In this document: positions 31,943-42,756 of the stretch, one piece after another
How the letters are laid out: the number at the start of each line of letters is the position of its first letter
Position numbering within the stretch: the first letter of the stretch is position 1
Source of the DNA: Chara braunii
Lineage: Eukaryota; Streptophyta; Charophyceae; Charales; Characeae
Length of the DNA: 64,000 nucleotides
Assembly: GCA_003427395.1 (NCBI GenBank)
Contig: BFEA01000125.1
Coordinates: 2,255,661 to 2,319,660 of the forward strand
Direction: 5' to 3'
The notes under the pieces: model-generated
The model's database searches: none
What the model saw: only the letters and a program-made list of their open reading frames with translations
Told to the model about the DNA's origin: nothing
Made by a program: the position numbers and the translations under genes

Positions 31943-32660
31943 GGGGGGGGGGGGGGGGGGGGGGGGGGAGATGGGAAGAAGAAGGAGAGTGAGGCGGAGA
32001 GGGCGGACTAAGGGTGTCTCGCTCAAGCGAGACGGAAGGACTTGAGCACGGACGGACGGACGGACGGGAGGAGGGAGATGTGAAGCGAGGCACTGAAGTG
32101 GCTGCGGTAAAGGACAGAAAAAAGAGAGAAGGCAACGGAGAGGAAAAGGAAAGCAAGTGGGAGAAGCAGAAGATCGAGCGAGGAGGGGAGACAGCGAGGG
32201 GAGGACAGACAATAGTTCCGTCGTCGGTCTCGCGCGCTTATCGCGTGAGATTGAAACGGGTGGATGGCCGGTGCGTGTGTGCTTCTTCTGTTCTTTAGGG
32301 CGTTAGCGGACGGTTGGGTGTGTTGTCGTTCGCATCGGCTCTGCTCGATGTCGGGGATGGCGCGGCAAGTGTTTGCCTCTCTTTCTAGGAGAGGGGCGGA
32401 GGTGTTAGGTGGGTGAGCGGTCTGAAGCAGAGGGGGCAGCGGTAGCTCCGGCTCGAACGAAGGGGAAAACGATATTTCTTACCGGCAGACACGAATTTTG
32501 AGAGTGTGACCATCGAAGGGGAGGAAGCAGACGCATCACAAGCTTCTTCGATTTGGAGGCGCGCGAGCGCGCGTCCTCGCCTACATTCAGTCCAAGAGGA
32601 AATATCATTGTGCGAGATATAGATTCGGTCTCACGGCCTTTCCTCAAAAGTGCTTCAATC
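29822..32660 (+). other. GC-rich region upstream of the kinase gene, no ORF called
   Basis: This region holds a poly(T) run (about 30,053-30,075), an increasingly GC- and CpG-rich stretch from about 30,600, poly-G tracts (31,869-31,968) and purine-rich DNA (31,970-32,210). Many frames are open on both strands, which high GC explains, and none shows a domain. If the exon at 32,661 is right, this is the promoter and 5' untranslated region. No TATA box could be assigned. Confidence 0.4.
31869..31968 (+). repeat. Poly-G tracts
   Basis: Runs of G occupy 31,869-31,882, 31,901-31,940 and 31,943-31,968, broken only by a short GA/GT-rich piece and one TT. Such tracts can form G-quadruplexes and are also prone to sequencing error. 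They lie on the same strand as the kinase transcript. Confidence 0.9.
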
Positions 32661-32668
32661 ATGAATCG
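32661..32668 (+). CDS. MHK: Proposed first coding exon of the MHK-like kinase
   Basis: ATGAATCG is followed by a splice donor GTATGC (32,669). Joined to the exon at 39,788, which starts G-TAT-AAA, it gives [16 protein letters not shown], the normal short N-terminus of this kinase family. The phase fits exactly: 8 + 79 nt make 29 codons. The intron would be about 7.1 kb. No other ATG with a suitable donor was noticed nearer, but short exons are easily missed. A transcript is needed to confirm it. Confidence 0.5.
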
Positions 32669-33054
32669 GTATGCTCTGGTCTCTCATTGTCCTTGTTTTT
32701 GCTTTTTAATCATTTGCGAGCCTGTGCAATTGCGTGCAGTGTTCTGTAGGCTATGCTGCGTGAAGGAAAGCGACTGTGAAGAGGACTGTGGGAAGGGGGG
32801 AATGGCACAGAAAACGATAATCGACAGCAGTGTGTGCGGCAGTGGTATCAGAAATACATGGGAGGATCAGCGAGGGAACTTGAGAGGCAGGTGTGACAGG
32901 AAAGCGAGTTTCAGGAATGGTAGATTTTCTTGGTGGCTCTCGTGTGTAGAAGCAAAGGACATCGCGGGGTGATGTTTCATGCCGTCAGATGTGAGGGGGC
33001 ATTGAAATGATGTGCTACTACGCTGGTTTGTAACCAGTGGATGCGGGTTCGTCC

Positions 33055-33210
33055 GGTGGACAGAAATAATCTTCTAGTATCTTTCGAAGGTTTGCCCACT
33101 AGAAGATGAACATGTTGTGGGTACATAATCACCGGTGGACAAATGATCTTCTAGTATCTTTCGAAGGTTTGCCCACTAGAAGATGAACATGTTGTGGGTA
33201 CATAATCACC
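33055..33210. repeat. Tandem duplication of about 78 bp, each with a 10-bp hairpin
   Basis: Units at 33,055-33,133 and 33,134-33,210 are nearly identical. Each contains ATCTTCTAGT and, 19 nt later, its perfect complement ACTAGAAGAT (33,069-33,078 with 33,098-33,107 in the first). The loop is ATCTTTCGAAGG plus TTTGCCC. It lies in the proposed first kinase intron. Confidence 0.9.
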
Positions 33211-33720
33211 ATGTAGAATAGGTAGAAGTGTGTGTCGTGTCAATGGTGAAATTTTCATGGCGGTGATTGGACTTTTGTGAATGCAACGCTTGCGTGTAAT
33301 TATATCGTGGTCCGTAATGATAGACCGTAGAGATTGTTGTTCGGAATTGTAAAATGATCGCGGGGTGATTTGTCGGATTTCCTTCCTCTTGAGAAGTCCG
33401 TAATTACAGAACTGCATTGTTTTTACGGCATACGTGTTTTTCAAGTTGGTGAGCTTCTCTTTTCACACGTGTTGCCGCCCAATACACGTGTACGCTCAGC
33501 GGGGGCGACTCAGATGAGCAGTATTGCAGACATGTATGCGCACGGGAGCGAAATAACGAGGGAGCTGCCCATCAGTGCTTACAGATACTAAAACGTACGT
33601 GTGTTAATAGCTGCGTATTTTCGAGCGTTGCAGTTATGAGAGAGCTCAAGTGTAGCACCTGAGTGCGCACTAGGGAGCACAGATCGAGAGCGCACCAGAC
33701 ACACACACACACACACACAC

Positions 33721-33725
<5 letters not shown>

Positions 33726-33793
<68 letters not shown>

Positions 33794-33794
33794 N

Positions 33795-33877
<83 letters not shown>
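33726..33877. repeat. (GA)n microsatellite
   Basis: About 150 bp of GA dinucleotide with a single N at 33,794, preceded by a short (AC)n run near 33,700-33,720. The length is probably approximate in the assembly. Confidence 0.97.
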
Positions 33878-33880
<3 letters not shown>

Positions 33881-34255
33881 GATGATCTCAGCAGCGCGTG
33901 AATGCGCTCTTATAGCAGTCCGGGGGGGGTGGAGGGAGGGGAATTGGAGGATCCGACGAAACTAAGAGGGTGCATAAGCAGAGCTTTTGTTTTTCATCTC
34001 TTAGCGAGTCGGCGTCATGAGGCTGTTGCTTCCATTATTGGTGGTGGGAATGCTGGAGAACGACGTCTTGTGACTCCGCAGTTTTCTGTCACGCTGTACG
34101 TCGAATCCCCAGCGAAGTAGGCATCCACCGCATCATTTACTGTTCCACTATCATTTACCGGGTTTGGGTCTTGGTTGTTGACGATGGGTTTCGATTCTGA
34201 AGCATGCGTACTCCTCCAGCATGTCAGGCGTTCGATTCTGAAGCATTCGTACTCC

Positions 34256-34392
34256 AGCATGTCAGGCGCGCGCGTGCACAACCGGAAGTCTGGCGCGCAT
34301 GTACGCACGCCGGAAGTCAGGCGCGCGGGTATGCACCCGGAAGACAGGCGCGCCTGTACTCGCCCGGAAGTCAGGCGCGCCCGTACGCCCCC
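34256..34392. repeat. GC-rich tandem repeat, about 30 bp
   Basis: About five units contain GGAAGTCAGGCGCGC or a close variant followed by a GTAYGC-like segment. Degenerate AT-richer units with AGCATGTCAGGCG precede them (34,217-34,268). The frames through it are repetitive, not protein genes. Confidence 0.85.
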
Positions 34393-34935
34393 GTCCCCTC
34401 TATGTTGATCTAGGTTTTTGGTGAGGAGTTGGATTCTAAAGTCGTTTGTTCAGGCTGTCAGGCTGCTGCAATATCTTGCTGTTGGTGATGTCCAAATGCT
34501 TGGTTGGAGCGGACAGAACTGTTTTCTTTCTAACTCGCACCTGTGGTTGGATGTAACTCTGTAGCAAATCTGAAGTTGTGTGAATTGTCTTCCATTTTCG
34601 GACAGAGTAGATTCGTTAGGGGTGCTCTTTTCTGCGACGATGGCGATGCGCTCGCTGTATAATTACCCACTTATCAAGTGGTCGATAAAGATGGAACCAA
34701 TGGCGCTCAATTTCGCATGTTAGCGCACTCCATGGTTGATGTAGATGTGCGGTAAGTATCGTAGTATGGCGTTGTCTGGACTATTTTCTTTGGTCTGTTG
34801 TATGTCGCTTTCAGATCATGAAAACGGTATTTGACGCAGACCACAGAGTATAGAACATACCGTTCGAACGCTTCGTCAAGAACCTATCGTCTATTGAGTG
34901 GGTGAAGATAGAAGACGTGTGTTTTTTCGATCCCG

Positions 34936-34938
<3 letters not shown>

Positions 34939-34968
<30 letters not shown>
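34939..34968 (+). repeat. Poly-G run, 30 nt
   Basis: An uninterrupted G run lies in the proposed first intron, on the sense strand of the kinase gene. It could form a G-quadruplex in DNA or pre-mRNA. Its length may be unreliable. Confidence 0.95.
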
Positions 34969-34969
<1 letters not shown>

Positions 34970-36973
34970 GAGGGAGTTGGAAGCGCGTCGCACGCGTTTC
35001 CTTGTGTAGCCTCATGGTAGGGTAGTGGCATCTATCTAGGTTAGGACTGCGAGCGTCTCGTCGTAGTTCCCTGAATAGTTTTTTGGTTATTTAAGCTCCG
35101 TGTTGGTGTTTTGGTAGAAGACGCATGGTGCGAGATTGGCGAGTATGATACTGAGAGTGGAGGTACGAACGAGGATGACGATGCCGCGGGCTTGCTTGAC
35201 TGGTAATGATTAGAGCGATGGTGGTGATGATTGAGATGATTACGAATGAGGTAGTGGATGTTTAAATCACGTTGATGATGCTATGGATGTGCTCGATTAG
35301 TACTGGCGATTGGAAGACGATGACGTCCAAAGATTGTATAATACGTGGCTAGGTGCGCGATGATGGTATATGGGCGGAATCTGGGCGGAGCGCGGGTGAT
35401 CCGACAGCTTTTTTGCATGACCGCACGCGCGCGGCAGAGCGCGCACTAACGAACGCCGATGTCGCGAGATGGGGGGTGCCAGCGGTGATGAATGATGCCT
35501 AGAGTGCGCTTAATTCTGTTCAGCTGGGAGAGATGATGATAGCGCGTGATGGGGAAATGTTCGGGAGAAGCATAGTCACGGCGTGTTTAACTATTATCGT
35601 GGCACGCGGGTGAGTGATAGGTAGGTGGCTCTTGGGAGAAACACATACATAAACATAAAAGCCTCGATGTGATGACGGGGGGGTAGAGATCGCTTATCAT
35701 TAGGATGGCAATGACGGTGTAGAGTGTTTTTTTGCTAGTAGCAACGTTCTGTGATTATTGTCGTGTTTTTGAATGTCCTTACGGGCTGAATTTGAATTGC
35801 AGGGGTTGCAAAACGGCGCGTTGATTTGTCGTCGTCCATTGGTTGTTCTCAATCGAGTGTCAAGCGCACGCGTCTGACTGCGCAGGAAGTGGGAGAGTTC
35901 ATTCCTCTGCTTAGCATGGTTGATGGATGATCCGCGCTGTTGTGTGGAGGATATGGGCATCAGGCGCGCCTGCTGAGCGTGTGAACAGTCGCGCGTCTCT
36001 CTGCTGTTGTGATCCTGCCCTTCGCACCGGCGGGATGTTGGTTGAGCGCTTCTTTGAGGTATATTGAAATACGCGTCGCGTTCTCTTTTGTGAGGAAGAT
36101 AGCGGTAAACGGTGGTCTGCGAACCGGTGGGGAAGCCCGCCGCGAAAGCTTTCGATGGGGGCGTGGGAAGTGATGGTGGGAGACGCGAAAACTTTTGATG
36201 GGGGCGTGGGAAGTGATGTTGGGAGAAAAGTCGGTCGGCCGACGTTGTGAGGCTGGTGGGGTTCCGTCCTTGCAACGGAAAGGATGAAAGCCCACTCCTC
36301 TGGAGATTGATATCGTTTTTCGTTAGGCAGCCAATTGATAGTAGTTAATTAGGTGCCTTCTTCTGCGCGTAATCCATCGATCAGTTTTGTCCTGTAGCGC
36401 GCGGCGCTGCGGCGTCTTTGCAGATGGAAAGGGCGGCTTCATGGCGGGTGAGGAGTATTTAAGCTATTTGTGCTGCTGTCCTCTTGAGGGGCACGCTATG
36501 CTTCGATGGCTGCTGATTTATCATAACAACGAAGCGTAAACGTAGAACTCCGCTTCATCTTACGTTATTGCGATTGATGAGCTATATCTATCCTTTTCAA
36601 TGGAGGGGTGGGTGATAATTGAGACATACAAATGAAGGAGAGCGACCGAAGAAAGCTTTGTTGTTCCGTTGTAGAAGCGAGCGAAGAATTCGTTCTTCTG
36701 ATTTTTAAAAGACCGTCTCACGTCCCTCCTTTGGGGTGCACATAGTAACGCCCCCTGAATATGTTCTTCCATTCTTTACGACCGCGAAGACCTGTCTACA
36801 CTGTACCCTGCCAACAGCGAGGTGTTCCTCGCCAACACGGAGGTGCACACCTAGTTAAGGTCTCAGGAAAAACGTTTATGTTTGTGTCTTTTTTTTATTG
36901 TATTAGTGTGTCCTGCAAACTGCCACGAATGTTTACGGTATGATGAGCGATGGCAGTTATTCTCTCTCAGAGA

Positions 36974-37020
36974 TGTGTTCGGCCTCCTGATGAATTTTGT
37001 TGGTGAAACTCCGACCAAAC
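36974..37020 (+). other. Degenerate hammerhead ribozyme copy
   Basis: GTTCGGCCTC-CTGATGA (36,977-36,993) and GGTGAAACTCCGAC-CAAACAGT (37,002-37,021) match the intact hammerhead at 62,179-62,230. Here the core GAAA is CAAA, six extra bases disturb stem II, and the 5' side of stem III is lost, so it should not cleave. Similarity continues about 90 bp downstream (CCTTTGTTGTCCTCTTCTC, CCGGGCAGTTCT), as in the other copy. This shows that ribozyme and flank spread as a unit. Confidence 0.75.
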
Positions 37021-38878
37021 AGTCTGTCTCAATCCCTCCTTTGTTGTCCTCTTCTCCCTCATTGTCTATACCGTTCGCCGGGCAGTTCTCTATAGCTGCA
37101 TATGTATATACATACGCATCAAACATATTAGATATTCATTCGCATCAAATCTATTAAAAACATGTACATGTATATACATTCTTCTCTCTCCTGAAAATAT
37201 TTCATGCGCAGCGCTACGGTCTATTGTTTACCCTCTTTTGTAGGTGTTCTTGGTATCATCAAGAACTATGGTTTTTAAGAAGTCGTGGTCGTTTGTAGCG
37301 AAGCGTCTAAGGAGTACCTGAAGGGGATGGTTCTATTTATAGACTGGCCTTCATAGGCGCATCAGGACGAGTTCGGTAGTGAAAAGGAATTTACATCAAG
37401 TAATTTCAACTCTCCTATCCTGCAGGGCGTATTGCCTTTTCGTTAAGATGTAAGGTTTCTGTGGAGTTGTATAGAAAGCCACTTTGTCACCGGGGATCGG
37501 GGAGGGAAAGTTTATGTTTTTCACTTTGTCGTGGATTATTACGACCCTGCCGAACAAGTCTTTTGTCTCTGCCACGGCGGCAGAATGTTTCTTGGATATA
37601 GATTTTGCGTAGGCGGGAGCCCTGTGTATCTGGAGGGCGCGGAGTTCTGTGGAACTGCTTAAGGCAGAGTAAGTCTAGTTTTGCATCGAATTTCTCCGTT
37701 GATTGAATGTATTTTTTTTTTTTGATGGATATGTATTTGCATTTGTCTTGAGGACATTCGCATGTAGGGCGGAGTTGGAAAAGGCTCTGACTTCTTTCTC
37801 AGAGGTGTTACCAGCTGACCTGATCAATCTCGGTAAATTGCGTCGAGGCGCAATGTGTTTATCTGTCCATGTTCCCGTTCCTTCCTTTGGCGTTGCTCTC
37901 GGATGGGTGTTTCTCGACAAGTAGCTGGTGGGCTCTGCGGAAAAGAGTGGATTCTTTGGAGTGATCGCGTGAACCCCTTACTCTATTTTGCTGTCCACTA
38001 CCGAACAACTCAGAGAAGATGTCAGAATCGCTCTGTGTCCTGCCCTGCATGCAATTCAATTTGGAGGTGTCGAAATTTGCCGCACTTCCTCCGCTACCTG
38101 GACCTCCTCCTGCACGGCGTGTGTTGCTGCGCACCGTCAGCTCTGGTCCGTACGGCTGTCTCTGCAGTATGGTGGAAGGAGTTCAATCACTAATTTTCTC
38201 TCTTGGTTCTGTCGTATCGTTTCTTTCATTGTCTGCGGTCTGGAAAGTAGGCTGGCTGACAAGTTTTTGTCGGTATGCCCTAGTCTCGAGGTGATGGGCC
38301 GGTTAGGAGGATGTTAGTTTTCTAGTTCAAAGAAGTGGCTCTGTGTCTGGAGAGTAGGCTGCCTTTAAGCTTTTGTTGTCATGTCCTATTGTCGAGGTGA
38401 TGGGCTGATCCGCAGCGGAGGATGAGAGTTCCACGATAATGAAAAGAAGCGATGACGACTCGGTGAGTTTCCACCTTCCGCGATCGTCAAAGTGAGCGCA
38501 GGATGCAGCAACACGTCGTGGATTTTCCGGTAGGAGGTCACCACTTTATGATGGTGATGTGACATTGGGGTGCTCTGCATCTTGACACTTTGCATCAACC
38601 TTGCACTGGTTGTATCAGCCGATTTCATCCATGAATACATCGTGGTTGTCTCCCGATTCCCATCTTCTTCCTGATGTTTAATGCTGTTTGTGCACCTGCC
38701 GAATGGCTATGCGGCGTACCGTCGGAACGAGGATGCGACTCGCATGAGAACCACGGTGATCCGCGTTTCCCAGACGCTCAATGAAGACATGCCGCCGTCA
38801 ATATCTTTGGCGGTTTTTCTGTTTTATCTGATTTGTGTTTGTGGAGGTAAGGGGAAGTCATTTAGTGTATAACTACCT

Positions 38879-39215
38879 CTCTTTTGTGTTCTAATAATAG
38901 AAAGGTTAGACTCTTGTATCTCTTTCCTGTTCTAATAATAGAAAGGTTAGACTAAAATAGAAAGGTTAGACTATCTTGTATCTCTTTCCTGTTCTAATAA
39001 TAGAGANNNNNNNNNNNNNNNNNNNNNNNNNNNNNNNNNNNNNNNNNNNNNNNNNNNNNNNNNNNNNNNNNNNNNNNNNNNATAGAAAGGTTAAACTATC
39101 TTGTATCTCTTTCCTGTTTCCTGTTCTAATAATAGAAAGGTTAGACTATAATAGAAAGGTTAGACTATCTTGTATCGCTTTCCTATTCTAATAATAGAAA
39201 GGTTAGACTATAATA
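38879..39215. repeat. AT-rich tandem repeat with assembly gap
   Basis: Units of TCTAATAATAGAAAGGTTAG followed by ACTATCTTGTATCTC or related order are repeated. A 75-base run of N (39,007-39,081) lies inside the array, so the assembly was probably unable to cross it. It is noncoding and lies just upstream of the second kinase exon. Confidence 0.95.
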
Positions 39216-39787
39216 GTCCAACGCTCTCTTTTACAATATGTTGTCCATTCGAACTCCGGATTTGAATCCAAGAGAAATGAATAATGTGTTAAGTGAACCC
39301 CCGGTTTCATTCGGGATATCAGATGATTTAGTCAGGAGGTTAAGGAACCCTCGTTTGAATCCGAACGAGACGATTTAATGACCGGGTTGGTTAAGGAAAT
39401 TAAGCTATTATGTTCTCAGCTATGCAACAAGGAGCATGGGGCAGAGTATTGGACACAGCGAATGATGGCCTGGGGGAGGCGGTTGCCCTTTGACTCTTAT
39501 TGAATGGACTCAGAGTTGGATTGTAGATAAATCGATGGCCTTTGTCGTCGCTTTAAGTATAGTTTCATGTTTAACCCTGCCGTGCAGGAGAAGGAATGCA
39601 GGGACATGGTGGTACGGGACACAGCGCAGCAGTCTGTGGGATGGGCGTGTAAGTCAGAGTTGCGCGATGCTGATGCGTGCTCTTGATTTCACTTCGGGAT
39701 GTATGGCTGATGACGCTCTGTCATTGTTGTTGTGTTGGATGGCCGTGGTGGTGCACATGAATTTGTACGTGTTGATCATTTGCGCAG

Positions 39788-42725
39788 GTATAAAATAATT
39801 AAGCAGTTGGGGGACGGGACGTATGGGAGCGTGTGGAAGGCAGTGAATAGGCAAACAAATGAAGTCGTAAGTGATCATTTGGTGTCTTCCTCTTTTGGCC
39901 CACGGCATAGTATGGAAGTGCATTTGATGCTGTTGATATGCGAGTTCGAAAGTCCGCTGTTGGGTAACCTTACCCGTTGCTGGTTAACCTACGGCAGTGA
40001 ATTGGAATAAATGAAGTCCGAAGGGAGCATGTTTGCGGTCTTTTCCTATGTTGACCCGCGGGATAAGACGGGAGTGGCCATTTAAAACTCAGATTGAATA
40101 TATCTGAGTTGGACACTTCACTGCTGGTAACCATTGCAGTCTTGTCAACGTGTGTTCACATCCGTGCTTATTCTTTGCTGTGGAAAGTATGTGTTTTTTT
40201 TTTTTTTTTCTTGCAAGGGGATGTTTATGGTTGGGAGTTGGTGTTTTAGCCTGTACTCGTACCAGGTTCTGAAATCCAGACTCCCAGCTCGTTGGGTTCG
40301 GTAGGTGGTGTTTTTTATGTCCGCCAAGTGGTCTGGGAAGACCTGTTGCTGTTTGCAGGCAATGATCATTATGTATGTAGATATGGGCGATCGAGTACTT
40401 TGAATGTGCAGATTGCGGGGATTTCTATGGCGTGCGGGGGTTTCTCTGTGTATCTGTGCGGTGTTGCTGGTCTGAAGTAGCTTTGAGTACTATGAATGTG
40501 CGGATTGTGGGGATTTCTATGGCGGGGGTTTCTATGTGCATCTGTGCGGTGTTGCTGGTCTGAAGCAGCTTCGGGGCCACTTCAGTGAGAGGGGAAGTTC
40601 TCGTGAAGGTTTCTGATTGCTAATGTTCTCTTTTCAGACAAGCAAAGTAGTGCAGGCTTTTGTTCACTGTTGTAGGGAGTGCAGAGGTGGTTCCTATAAG
40701 CACGCGATATGTATCTAAATTGGCTTTGCAGCGCTGACTCTGGATTTCATGTTTCGTCTCTTTGCAATGATGTGGTGGTCGTAACGTTTCATTACCGCAG
40801 GTTGCCATTAAGAAGATGAAGAGGAAGTTTTACTCATGGGAGGAGTGCATGAATCTCCGGGAAGTGAAGGTCAGTTTCAATCAGGGGCATTTCTTTTGTG
40901 CGTCCGTGGCTTTTTTTTTTTGCGTACAGAAAACGGTGGGTGTGAAACTATTCATGCATCTGTGGGGAACTCGGAAGGGACAGTGTGGGTGTGAAGTGAC
41001 TTGTGCCTTTCAGACGAACAATGGGTTGGTGAATTAACTAGGAACCTGTTTGTGATGTTCCAGTGGAGGAGTGGATGATGATGTGATGTGTTAATCGTTT
41101 GGAATTTTTGGATTGATTACGAATCAAAAAGAATCAATCAGTAGATTCCAAAAACAGTTGAATTCCCTCTTGTAGAAATCCCTTTCGTCATACATTTCGG
41201 GAGATGGCTCATTGTTTACGGCAGTGGATGAGTGGATGATGATGTGTTAATCGTAGGAGTGAGAATGTATATGGGGATGTACAATATTGTATTTATGTGC
41301 GAAGGCAATGCCGGAGGAGGAGGATGAGTAAGAGGTAAGAGAATTTCTGCAAGTAGTTGTGACTCCTTGCATGGGATGTGAGTGGTCTGGGGGAGGCAGT
41401 GCTGGGTATTTGGACGTGCGAGTGTATATGGCCGCTTTCTGAAAAGAAAAACTGAGGGCGAAGAAGGAACACGGGGAGAGGGATAGCAATAAACAAAATG
41501 GGTGGAAAAGGGGATGGGTGAGTAATCAAGGGTTAAAAGGTAGTGCCTTGAGGGTTTTGGGGAATGTGGGTCGTTTGTTTGTTTGGTGGTACTCGACTGT
41601 TCGTAGTGCGCCCCAGGTTATCTGGAAAATGACTGCGGATGGGTTGGATTGACGTCTGGGTGTGTGCTTTCTGTTAATGTTGTGTTTCAGGTTGTCTGGA
41701 AAATCATTGCGGATGGGTTGGATTGATATCTGTGGATGTGCTTTCGGTTTATGTTTTGTGGATGGTTTGGATTGACATCTGTGTGTGTGCTTTGTGTGTA
41801 TGTTCCTTGAATTTCGTCCCAGGTTGTCTGGAAAATGGCTGCGGATGGGTTGTATTGACATCTGTGTGTGCGTTGTTTCCGTATGTTGGCAGTCCCTACG
41901 AAAGCTGAATCACCCGAACGTTGTGAAGCTGAAGGAAGTCATCCGGGAAAATGACGAGCTGTACTTTGTCTTCGAGTTCATGGTGCGTAATTGGACCCTT
42001 CACACACGAGCGGATTCCGTAAGTGGGGATTCATGTGGTCACAGTTGGGGATGGGAAGGATTATTTATGGTGGCTTAGTACAGACTGGTTATGGAAGAAC
42101 GCCCCCTTGAGAGAGAATGCGTGCGAATTGTGAAGGGACATTCTGTGGGAATGTAGGTTGTGTGGAAGGCTATGATAACAAGGCCAGCTATCTGACAAGT
42201 TTGTACAGGGTGGGCTTAGTTGTTGCAAAGTGGAAGCTACGTAGGAACATTCTCTTGTGGGAAGTATGCGTGAGTGGGGGAACTGCGCTCTGCCACCTTG
42301 TCTGACATGCTGAAGGCTGTGATAAGTACACCTGTGTGTCAGTCAGGCAGGGAACCGGACAATATTAGGTTGGTTGCTGGGTGGGCGGATGATATTAGGG
42401 GGGTTGCTGGGAAGCGGTGGTAACGGAGGAGGTGCTGCTGGAGGGAAAACGGAACATTTTGAATTGAAGATATGTTTGGGAAGGCTTCTTTAAGCTCAGT
42501 TGTGTGGTGTCTGTGTCATATGATCTTACAGGAATACAATCTCTACCAAATGATGAAGGACAAGGATAAATACTTTCCAGAATCGAAAGTCCGAAACTGG
42601 TGTTATCAGGTGCTCCTTGCGTTGGCATATATGCACAAGCATGGCTATTTTCACAGGGATCTTAAGCCAGGTAAGCAGATGAGCCGAGGAAAGGACCTGG
42701 TGGATGGGTTGTTATTGAATGTTTT

Positions 42726-42756
<31 letters not shown>

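Noticed and set aside
31718-32212. Proline-rich 164-codon minus-strand frame
   Set aside because: It is the translation of poly-G and purine-rich DNA on the opposite strand.
33005-33060. tRNA-Thr-like 3' half (loop TTTGTAA with paired flanks, then GGGTTCG)
   Set aside because: The T-arm stem does not close, and no D arm or acceptor pairing was found upstream.
33663-33965. RE-repeat 100-codon frame
   Set aside because: It is the translation of the (GA)n microsatellite.
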